A DNA stretch of 64,000 nt, from contig NZ_MDZB01000094.1 of the NCBI RefSeq assembly GCF_001816145.1, positions 1-64,000 on the forward strand, given 5' to 3'. Shown here one piece after another: positions 40,976 to 48,307 of the stretch. The stretch comes from Hymenobacter lapidarius. Its GTDB lineage: Bacteria; Bacteroidota; Bacteroidia; Cytophagales; Hymenobacteraceae. Below the pieces are notes generated by a model. It was not told the DNA's origin. It did not search any database and was given only the letters and a program-made list of their open reading frames with translations. The position numbers were made by a program, and so were the translations under genes. Numbering within the stretch: the first letter of the stretch is position 1; every line of letters starts with the position of its first letter.

Positions 40976-43675
40976 ATGAATTTCATCACGAGTCAGATAA
41001 ATAAGAAAATTAATTTTCTAAAGTCCGATGGCCAAAAGTCCGAATTGAGAGCACACTATCAATCTAAGTTCGAATATTATTTGATATATATCCTTTCATA
41101 CCTATGGAACAAAAACTGGACAAACGCTGATTTAGATCTAAGAGAAAGTATTGCAAAGTCAATACTAAAGCCTTCAATTGGGACAATAGTGTCAATAATT
41201 AGACAACTCGACATTGATAATGAATTTTTCGGGAATAAGCGTCTAAAACAACTAAGCCAGTTTATAGATAAGTACCCCAATTTCAGAAATGAAAAGATTG
41301 GACATGGCTTTTCTTTTGATGATGATATTGCAAATTATTTGCAATTCTTTGAGTCTTTTTTCGAAATCATTGAGTCGTCCAACACAGCTCTTATCTTCAG
41401 CGAGTTAGATATAATCAAAGTATCAAGAGAAGACGTAGACTCATATAAAGGCATTTCTTATAAGCCCGATGGGGCCACATATCTTGCTTGGAGTTGCCCA
41501 AAGGCCGCATGTCAATTCAATGTAGGGGACGTTTATCTATGTACGGAACAAGGTATGTATTTTAGGTTGTCTCCGTTTATTTTAATAGAAAGCGACTCGG
41601 AGTTTTTCTCTTTTGTATCGGTTGAAGAGAAGTTAACTGGTAGAACCAAATTTAATCGCCTACTTAAAACAGCCTCATTAACAATAAATGTCGAAGAATT
41701 CGAAAAACTTTCGATACTTAGTGATAATGTAAAAAGGAAATCTGCTAACGGTACAGTAATAAATGTTTTTGACAATAATTTTAAAAAATACATTGATATT
41801 GGTATAACAAAACGAATAATTCAGTTTTTAGAGAAAAATAGAGCATCAGTTTTCGCAACTATATGGGGACATGGCGGGGTTGGCAAAACGGCATCGATAC
41901 AACGAGCTTGTGAAATACTTTGCAATCAAGAAAGCAAATTTTTTGATTATATAGTCTTTTTATCTGCTAAAGACCGCGTTTATAACTATTATCAAGGTAA
42001 GGTCGATAGTATAGATGGTGGTATTCTATCCTTAGAGGATATACTATCAAAGACTAACTTCATAATGTTTGGCATAGCAAGTCTGGAAGAAGACCAACTA
42101 ATAAATTACAACGGCAAACTACTTATCGTCATTGATGATTTTGAAACCTTTTCTAAAACAGAAAAAGACAAAATTGTTTCTTTCATCAAAAAGCTTGACA
42201 TAAATCACCATAAAGTAGTTTTAACAACTCGTGCGGCCATTCTGATTACAGGGGAAGAAATTCAGACCAAGGAACTAGATGAGGATGAAACAATTATTTT
42301 CTTAGAAGAATCCATCAAGAACGAAGTTCCCGGTTTTGACACAGAGCTATTACAAAGGGAACTATCTAATAAAGAAATTAGATCTAAGGTATTTGAAATA
42401 ACCTCAGGTCGCCCTCTTTTTATATTGCAATTGGGCATTTTTGCTGCTCAAAAAGGCACATTATCTTTGGCATTAAATTCGGAAATCAAATCCACTAAGT
42501 CTGCAATTAATTTTTTGTATGACAGGCTGTACGATTACCTTTCAACCAATGCTAAAAATATGTTTTTGGGCATAAGTCTTCTCGTCGAAGAGAACGACTT
42601 AACAGGATTGATTAGTAACCTTAAATTCATTTTGAGCAAAGAGGAGAGAGAAGATGAGTTCCAAAACTCATTGAATGAACTAATTAAATTAAAGATTATT
42701 GTTATTGAAAATAGGGATTTTTTCAAAGTGTATTCTCCTGACATTTACAAGTTGATGAAATTATATTATCATAAAAAGGGGCCTGAATTCGATGGCAGTG
42801 TTGTAAGTAGAATTAGTCTTATTATTGCAGACAAAAGTGCTCCTACTGAAAAAGCCCTTCTGGATAATGCTGATGCGAGTAGAATGTTGGAAACTGAGGC
42901 AGAGGTTGAAAACAAGTACCGTTATATATTGAACAGGGATAAAGCTCCTTATAACATTAAGCGTACGGCGCTCATCAATTTTGCTTCATATCTAATTTCC
43001 AATAAAAACAAAGTAGATAAAGCATTAAAACTGTATCAGGACTACCATCAGTTATTTAGAACCGACTCCGCATATATAGAGAGCTTTGCTGTTTGTGCAT
43101 GGGTGAGCTCAAATAGCAACTCTAAACATCAAGCTGTTAAAATTTTACAGGATTTCTTAACTACGAAGCCAAAATTGGACCAGGAAACCTATCTGGAGTT
43201 GTTAGGCATGTTAACTACCTATAAAGGGGTTATAGTTGTTTCTGAGCGGGATGAGTTAAAAATTAAATATAAATTTGGGGAAATTTCAGGAAAGGAATAC
43301 AATAAACTTTATGATGAACAAAAGGAGCGGATGAGCGAGTTATTCAGATATCCGGGCTCTCGGCTTTACGACATTGTAAAAGATATTGACCTAATGAGCT
43401 TATCGCCTAGCTGCAGAAACTGGGTGTTAGATGGACTTACACATTATGTTGAAATTGCCATTAGGAACAATCGCCGAAGTATAGGCAAACAAGTTTGCAT
43501 TAAAGTTTTAGATGAAATGCCTCAGAATTACCAGATGCCATTCATTTCAAAACTTAATAAGATTGAATCTATTGGCAAGAATGATAAGGTTAGAAAGCCT
43601 AACGAGGGGGCGTTTGAAGGGTCAGATAACGAACTTGCTATAAAGTTGAAAGACGCCTTTGCAAAAAAGAAATAA
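40976..43675 (+). CDS. STAND-type P-loop NTPase, candidate defence protein
   Basis: An 899-residue protein with base composition far richer in A+T than anything nearby, a clear sign of transfer. Layout: N-terminal helical domain (1-150) with RNEKIGH at 104-110, which fits the R-x(4-6)-H signature of HEPN ribonucleases; linker (150-270); NTPase core with Walker A GHGGVGKT (298-305), Walker B LLIVIDDFE (382-390), a sensor VVLTTRAA and GRPLF; winged-helix-like region; and a helical TPR-like C-terminus (about 600-860). This is the plan of STAND regulators, including Avs-type antiphage sensors. The HEPN effector assignment is an inference. Confidence 0.75.
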   Translation: MNFITSQINKKINFLKSDGQKSELRAHYQSKFEYYLIYILSYLWNKNWTNADLDLRESIAKSILKPSIGTIVSIIRQLDIDNEFFGNKRLKQLSQFIDKYPNFRNEKIGHGFSFDDDIANYLQFFESFFEIIESSNTALIFSELDIIKVSREDVDSYKGISYKPDGATYLAWSCPKAACQFNVGDVYLCTEQGMYFRLSPFILIESDSEFFSFVSVEEKLTGRTKFNRLLKTASLTINVEEFEKLSILSDNVKRKSANGTVINVFDNNFKKYIDIGITKRIIQFLEKNRASVFATIWGHGGVGKTASIQRACEILCNQESKFFDYIVFLSAKDRVYNYYQGKVDSIDGGILSLEDILSKTNFIMFGIASLEEDQLINYNGKLLIVIDDFETFSKTEKDKIVSFIKKLDINHHKVVLTTRAAILITGEEIQTKELDEDETIIFLEESIKNEVPGFDTELLQRELSNKEIRSKVFEITSGRPLFILQLGIFAAQKGTLSLALNSEIKSTKSAINFLYDRLYDYLSTNAKNMFLGISLLVEENDLTGLISNLKFILSKEEREDEFQNSLNELIKLKIIVIENRDFFKVYSPDIYKLMKLYYHKKGPEFDGSVVSRISLIIADKSAPTEKALLDNADASRMLETEAEVENKYRYILNRDKAPYNIKRTALINFASYLISNKNKVDKALKLYQDYHQLFRTDSAYIESFAVCAWVSSNSNSKHQAVKILQDFLTTKPKLDQETYLELLGMLTTYKGVIVVSERDELKIKYKFGEISGKEYNKLYDEQKERMSELFRYPGSRLYDIVKDIDLMSLSPSCRNWVLDGLTHYVEIAIRNNRRSIGKQVCIKVLDEMPQNYQMPFISKLNKIESIGKNDKVRKPNEGAFEGSDNELAIKLKDAFAKKK

Positions 43676-43851
43676 AGATTAATTTTCTTTATAACTATGA
43701 GCTTTTGTGATAACTGGGTATTTTAAATCATTACCGACAAGGACCTGCTATCGGTACTAAGGCAAGTCTGTGGGTCTGCCTAATCTCAATGCCCAGCCTT
43801 CCTTTCACTAAAGGCTATAAGGAGGCGATAACCTGTCGTTTCCCCTCTCCT

Positions 43852-43859
43852 TACTTTTG
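43852..43859 (+). promoter_or_regulatory. TAnnTTTG -10 element of the AT-hook gene
   Basis: TACTTTTG is a perfect Bacteroidota -10 (-7) element 32 nt before the ATG at 43891. No TGA-N6-TCA operator precedes it, so it looks like a housekeeping-type promoter. Confidence 0.5.
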
Positions 43860-43890
43860 CACCACACCCTTCACGAACCCCCACTCCCAC

Positions 43891-44160
43891 ATGGCCCTCA
43901 ATTTTGATGAAATTCAAAAAGTCCTAGAAACTGCGCAGCAGGCGGACACGATTAAATCTGAGCTTAAGCGCACCATACGGAAGGCCACTACTGCCCTGGA
44001 AGCGCTGCAGGCGGCGCTGGCCGAAATGGAGACCATGCTTTCGAACGACTACGTGGCCACGCCGAAATTCCGTAAGCCCCGCACGCCCCGGGAGAATAGC
44101 ACAGGGTCCGCAGAGGACACCGCTCCGAAGAAACCCGGGCGCCCCAAGAAGACTGCCTAA
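43891..44160 (+). CDS. Small coiled-coil protein with AT-hook-like tail
   Basis: An 89-residue protein with a helical, probably coiled-coil N-terminal half (about 5-52) and a disordered basic tail ending KKPGRPKKTA. The G-R-P core flanked by lysines is the AT-hook motif that binds the minor groove of AT-rich DNA. Function otherwise unknown; it may be a small nucleoid-type protein. ATG 43891 is set by the promoter 32 nt upstream. The IS3 element has inserted 24 bp after its stop. Confidence 0.6.
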   Translation: MALNFDEIQKVLETAQQADTIKSELKRTIRKATTALEALQAALAEMETMLSNDYVATPKFRKPRTPRENSTGSAEDTAPKKPGRPKKTA

Positions 44161-44197
44161 ACTCGCAAGCTAGGACAATAACACTGAGGTGGTCTAG

Positions 44198-45097
44198 TTA
44201 AGCAGGAGAGAATTGGGTGATGTTGGTAAGTTGTTGTTGGTGGTGAAATTGATAAGGCTTCTGATAGCCAATACTGGAGTGGCGACGCTCGTGATTATAA
44301 TAGTCAAAATAATCAGCGACACTGGCCTGGGCATCGGCCAGGTCGGCAAAGACGGGCCAGTCGCGGGCTTCGAGTTCCTCGGTTTTGAGGCGGGACCAGA
44401 GACTTTCGGCCTGGGCATTGTCGTAGCACTCGCCGCGCCGGCTGTGCGAGAGCTGGGCCTGGGCGCCGCGCAGCAGGGCCTTGTAGGCGTTGCCCACGTA
44501 TTGCCCGCCGCGGTCGGAGTGGACGACGAGGCCCGGAGCGGGCCGTTGGGCCAGCAGCGCCCGCTGCAAGACGCTGGTGACCAGGGCTTCGGACATGTCG
44601 GCGCGCACCTGCCAGCTCACCACGTGCTTGGTGCAGGCGTCCTGGAAGGCGCACAGGTACGCCCAGGCCCCGCTGGCCAGCGGCAAGTAGGTGATGTCGC
44701 TCACCCACACCCGGTTGGCCTGGGTGGGGCGCGGCTGGTCAAGCAGCAAATTGGGCGCGCAGCGCTGCCCGTGGGTGGAATCGGTGGTGCGCGGGACGAA
44801 GGACTTGGGCTGCAAGGCTTTCCGCCCGTGGCGGCGCAGCCCCGTGCGCAAGGCCTGGCGGCCCACCCGGTGGCCCTTTTCCCGCAACTCGACCCGGAGC
44901 CGGCGCGTGCCGTAGCGGCGTTTGTGGTGGTCAAAAACCGCCACCATGTCCGTTTCCCAGGCCGGTTCTTGCGGGCCCACCGCCCCGCTCCCATGCGCCA
45001 ACCGCTAGGCGTAGTAGCGGCTGGGCACGACCCCGAGCACCTGGCAGAGCTGCTGAACTTGATAACAAGCACGCTGTTTATCAACAAATTGCATCAT
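44198..45097 (-). pseudogene. IS3 transposase OrfB, interrupted by an amber codon
   Basis: The DDE integrase part of the IS3 transposase. From ATG 45097 the frame reads MMQFVDKQRACYQ... PSRYYA and meets TAG at 45005-45007 where the family normally has a residue such as Trp (YYAWR), then continues RLAHGSG to a TAG at 44198. The catalytic residues remain: Asp in VWVSDITYLP, Asp in VHSDRGGQY and Glu in NAQAESLWSRL. Normal expression is by -1 frameshifting from orfA at A7, and the fusion would also hit this codon, so the copy is probably dead unless a short product restarts at TTG 45001. Confidence 0.8.
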
Positions 45098-45099
45098 AC

Positions 45100-45387
45100 T
45101 CACAGGGCCGGGGAATGTGAGAAGATGGCGATGGCTTTTTTTAAAATGTCCAGTTCCTGCGCCAACCGTTTGTTGGCGGCGCGCAGCGCCCGCACCTCAG
45201 CGGCTTCGGCCGGGTCGGCGGGCACGGGCGGTTGGGCCGCTTTCTGCCAGGCATAAATGCGCTTGGCGTCAATATTCAGGGCGCGGGCGGCGGCCAGCGT
45301 CGAGCGGCTTTCGCTGGCCAGCCGCAGGGCTTCGGCGCGGAAGGCCGCATCATAACGCGGCCGTTTTGTAGCAGGGGCTTTTTCCAT
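45100..45387 (-). CDS. IS3 transposase OrfA
   Basis: A 95-residue DNA-binding helix-turn-helix protein (RPRYDAAFRAEALRLASESRSTLAAARALNIDAKRIYAWQKA) followed by a leucine-zipper-like region (VRALRAANKRLAQELDILKKAIAIF). It binds the IS ends. Near its end the A7 run at 45136-45142 allows -1 frameshifting into the orfB frame, the usual IS3 strategy. Confidence 0.92.
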   Translation of the reverse strand: MEKAPATKRPRYDAAFRAEALRLASESRSTLAAARALNIDAKRIYAWQKAAQPPVPADPAEAAEVRALRAANKRLAQELDILKKAIAIFSHSPAL

Positions 45388-45441
45388 GAGCTTGGGAAGT
45401 TAGCACCCAATTCTCTCCTGCTTAACTAGACCACCTCACAC

Positions 45442-45469
45442 AGCCTCCCTTTCCCTAAATGGGAGGCTA
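45442..45469. terminator. Hairpin downstream of the IS3 insertion
   Basis: AGCCTCCC (45442-45449) pairs with GGGAGGCT (45461-45468) around an 11-nt loop. It could be the original terminator of the AT-hook gene, now separated from it by the IS. No long T-run follows. Confidence 0.4.
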
Positions 45470-45599
45470 TGTTGTTAACTGAGGGGATTGTAAGCTATTG
45501 CGCGCTTCCTTTCAGCTGGTCCGACTTCCGGGACTACCCCAACGCACGCTTTCGCTTGCTGTTAACCGACGTTTACCACATGTAAAAGAAGCGGTGCTT

Positions 45600-45785
45600 T
45601 TATTCCACTGGTAAAGGCGTTGGAGAGCGAATCATTTCCTGGAAGGCCTTGTGGTTAGAGCTGCCGCCTGACTTCTCGTCAACATACTCTTTATATATGG
45701 TGTCGCCGGCGTGCTCGGATTTCCTGCGCAGGAGCACCAGCTGGTTCTCTGGGTTCTGGTCCTTGTCGCTGGTCGAAACGCGGGC
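45600..45785 (-). pseudogene. Serine recombinase N-terminal remnant
   Basis: The minus strand reads ARVSTSDKDQNPENQLVLLRR, then KEYVDEKSGGSSNHKAFQEMI and a TAA at 45600-45602. This matches the start of the resolvase catalytic domain (A-R-V-S-T with the nucleophilic Ser; compare the intact gene at 55432-56010). The first few codons are lost behind a TAG and everything after about 60 residues is missing. The rest of the 45470-45800 gap holds only a 38-codon open frame (45469-45585) of no recognised family. Confidence 0.7.
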
Positions 45786-45799
45786 CTAAAGGGCGACTC

Positions 45800-46486
45800 T
45801 CATGCTTCTATTTTATCATTTAAAACGCCATCTCGCGATGATTTTCCTATAAGAGGCCCATTTGAGAGGGGTGCTTTAGTCCGAATTATTTTAGACAAGG
45901 CCACTTCAATGGCATGAAAGGAGTGATCATTAAGGTATTCGGGAAGTATTTTTCTGCACTCCATAATCAACTCTTCCATCATGTGTCGACTGTAAGAGGT
46001 AGCTCTCCGGCTATTGGAAGCTCGGATATCATGTTCGACAATCCAACGAGCTATCACATCCCCACACCTTTGCATTAAGGTGTTCATCAGCAAGAGCTGC
46101 TTGAAATTTTCTGGGACGGCTTCCTGCTGTGGAGGCAGAATATCACCAATTAATTGGCTTGATATTGCTTCTGTGAGTCTAAGCTTTAACTGTTGCTTCT
46201 CTAATTCTAAAGCCGCGATTTGCTTTTCTTTATCGCTGCTTTCTGGAAGTTCTTGAATTTCTTCTCGCTTCTGCTGGATGGTTTCCTCAGCTACGGATTC
46301 AATTAATGCAGTTGGGTCAAAAGCAGCTTCAGTGCCTAAAGCCTTTACGCTTCTTAATCGAGGGAAAAGCCCTTTAATAGTTTCCCCATATTTTTTCATC
46401 ACCACAAGTACTATGACGAGCGTGATGCATGGCCAGGAAAGAATCAGCTTTAAGTATTCGAGAACAATGCTGTGGTTAATTTCCAT
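45800..46486 (-). CDS. Membrane-anchored coiled-coil protein of unknown function
   Basis: A 228-residue protein with one N-terminal membrane helix (about 10-32, LKLILSWPCITLVIVLVVM) and a cytoplasmic part containing a charged coiled coil (about 65-105, EETIQQKREEIQELPESSDKEKQIAALELEKQQLKLRL) followed by a helical C-terminus. No family recognised. It lies downstream of, and on the same strand as, the BRCT, exonuclease and helicase genes, with a 171-bp gap, so it may be a last member of that unit or independent. ATG 46486. Confidence 0.6.
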   Translation of the reverse strand: MEINHSIVLEYLKLILSWPCITLVIVLVVMKKYGETIKGLFPRLRSVKALGTEAAFDPTALIESVAEETIQQKREEIQELPESSDKEKQIAALELEKQQLKLRLTEAISSQLIGDILPPQQEAVPENFKQLLLMNTLMQRCGDVIARWIVEHDIRASNSRRATSYSRHMMEELIMECRKILPEYLNDHSFHAIEVALSKIIRTKAPLSNGPLIGKSSRDGVLNDKIEA

Positions 46487-46657
46487 AAGTGCCAAGTAAT
46501 GCAAATTTCTTACTGGAGTAAATGTAATGGGACGTTCCAAAGCCGTTCATAATATATTTCTTTTTTGAACACATTTAGCGACCCTCTTACAGCGCTGGAA
46601 ATGTTTGCTTTAAATGACTTAATCCGAGGACTAACTTGAACGGATGGCTTCCAAGAC

Positions 46658-47308
46658 TTATCGCACGAATTGCTGCCAATACTCTTCTGAAATGATGTTA
46701 ACCCCTACCCCTTTCTCGCGCAATTGAACGGCTTTCTCAATTTTGCGCCCGTGGCTGGTGTTGATCCAGTCGCGGCTGGCAAAAACCCCAATCACCACGT
46801 AATTGGTAGCTCGCGTTGGGGACGAGTCAGTGGGCTGTCCTCCTAGGGCCGCAATAGCGTCAAAAACCGCCGTACGGGCACCATAAGCAAACTTGCCCGT
46901 GACCACAAACTGTTTATCCTGGAACACCAAGGGGTGTGGCGCCGGCACACACAGCGGCAAGGTGGTTGACAGCGTCTCGGCCATCGGGACGGGTTGCTCG
47001 GTAAATCCGCAAAGAGCCTCCATCACGTCCTTGAGTTCTCCTCGCTCTTCGGCATCGCACACGCCATCCGCAAAAATCCGCTCCACTCGTTGAAGGATGT
47101 CGGTGAAGGGCCACACGGGTTCCGCGGGCGCGTGTTTGCGCACCCATTCGGCAAAAAAGACGGCTTCGTTTTCGTTGACTTCGCCGTCGGCCAGGATGCC
47201 GGTGCAGATGCCCACGAGTTGGTCGATGGCTTTCGCGCTGTTATTCGCCCGATTAAAGAGGCGAACGGGCTGCCCATGGGCATCAACGGGAGTAAATGGG
47301 TTTACCAT
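46658..47308 (-). CDS. BRCT-domain protein with TerB-like N-terminal region
   Basis: A 216-residue protein. The C-terminal 95 residues form a BRCT domain of the DNA-ligase/RFC type (KQFVVTGKFAYGARTAVFDAIAALGGQPTDSSPTRATNYVVIG, then a conserved W in SEEYWQQF), which binds DNA ends or phosphopeptides. The N-terminal part (VGICTGILADGEVNENEAVFFAEWVRKH) resembles the acidic helical TerB fold. Both point to DNA processing. It follows the DEDDh exonuclease by 87 bp on the same strand. Confidence 0.8.
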   Translation of the reverse strand: MVNPFTPVDAHGQPVRLFNRANNSAKAIDQLVGICTGILADGEVNENEAVFFAEWVRKHAPAEPVWPFTDILQRVERIFADGVCDAEERGELKDVMEALCGFTEQPVPMAETLSTTLPLCVPAPHPLVFQDKQFVVTGKFAYGARTAVFDAIAALGGQPTDSSPTRATNYVVIGVFASRDWINTSHGRKIEKAVQLREKGVGVNIISEEYWQQFVR

Positions 47309-47395
47309 AAATTTTAGGCAGTTAGAAATGGGATGGTGAGTTGCTATGGAATCAGGTTTCGGGCTGCAGGCCTTGTGGCTAATTAGTACTCCGTC

Positions 47396-48205
47396 TTAGA
47401 CAACGGCGCCGGCGACGACTTTTCGCACCGTCATTTTCGTGGTTTCCGGGAAGTCATTGTTCAGCATCCAGGTGATAAACCCCGTGTCGGTGCTGTTGAC
47501 CGGCAGGCCGAGGTGCTTGCCAAAATTCCAGACGATTGCCCCTTCGGGGTTGCGTACGAGCTTGCCGGCAGGGTCGATGCGCACGGTACGCTTACGGCCG
47601 TGGTGGACCCCGTCGCCGAAGTCGCACAGCCCGCTGGGGCAGAACAACTCTTCGGCGGTGACTTTCTGGTCGGCCCCAATGAAAGTGGTCAACGGACCGG
47701 TGATCATGGCTTCCAGCAGCTCGAAGGTCACGGTCGTGTCGGCCTCGGCTGAGTGGGCCAAAGTGTGCTCCCGGTTCAGGTACTGTTGCACGGCGGCCGA
47801 CAAGCTCCGCGGGTTTAAAATGCGGTAGATGTCAAACACATCGAGAATGGCCACGTCCCGACCCGGGAAGTCCAGCTGCACCCGCGCAAACTCCTCGGCC
47901 AGCAGGGGCACATCAAATCGCTTCCCGTTAAAGGTGCATAAATCGCAGTCGGACAGGTAGCTTAACAACCCCTTGGCAATGTGCCTGAAGAGGGGTTGTT
48001 CCGCGACGTCAGCGTCGCTAATGCCGTGCACGGCCGTGGCTTCGCTGGGAATGGCCCGCTCGGGGTTGAGTTTGCGGGTTTTCACTTCCCGCGTCCCATC
48101 CGGGAAAACCTTCAAAATAGAGATTTCCACGATCCGGTCGCTCACCGGGTTGGTGCCGGTAGTTTCCAGGTCATAAATTGCTAGGGGACGGGTCAGTTTT
48201 AGCAT
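47396..48205 (-). CDS. DnaQ/ExoX-like DEDDh 3'-5' exonuclease
   Basis: A 269-residue exonuclease. Motif I is AIYDLETTGTNPVSDRIVEI (Asp, Glu), motif II FNGKRFDVPLLAEEF (Asp), motif III HSAEADTTVTFELL (His, Asp), the complete DEDDh set. The C-terminal segment VWNFGKHLGLPVNSTDTGFITWMLNNDFPETTK is an ExoX-type C-terminal module. It would degrade single-stranded or damaged DNA ends from 3'. ATG 48205 begins MLKLTRPLAIYDLE; it lies 102 bp after the helicase gene and is probably in the same transcript. Confidence 0.88.
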   Translation of the reverse strand: MLKLTRPLAIYDLETTGTNPVSDRIVEISILKVFPDGTREVKTRKLNPERAIPSEATAVHGISDADVAEQPLFRHIAKGLLSYLSDCDLCTFNGKRFDVPLLAEEFARVQLDFPGRDVAILDVFDIYRILNPRSLSAAVQQYLNREHTLAHSAEADTTVTFELLEAMITGPLTTFIGADQKVTAEELFCPSGLCDFGDGVHHGRKRTVRIDPAGKLVRNPEGAIVWNFGKHLGLPVNSTDTGFITWMLNNDFPETTKMTVRKVVAGAVV

Positions 48206-48307
48206 GCAGAAGGTTAGGTGAAAGGGTGCTGGAGAAGCAAAGGATAAGGAGAGGCAATAGGCCTTGCATACGCCCATTTGGAGCTATTCAGGATGGCGGT
48301 TGCCGGC

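Larger units (their letters stand above)
44185..45438 (-). mobile_element. IS3-family insertion sequence
   Basis: 1254 bp bounded by 35-bp perfect terminal inverted repeats (44185-44219 and 45404-45438) starting TG and ending CA. A 3-bp direct repeat CAC flanks it (44182-44184 and 45439-45441), the usual IS3 target duplication. It carries orfA, a slippery A7 run (45136-45142, minus strand) and orfB with a premature amber codon. Confidence 0.93.

Noticed and set aside
45469-45585. Short open frame of 38 codons with ATG right after the IS3-side hairpin
   Set aside because: No family similarity, no promoter, and it lies in a junction region with gene debris; not enough to call a gene.
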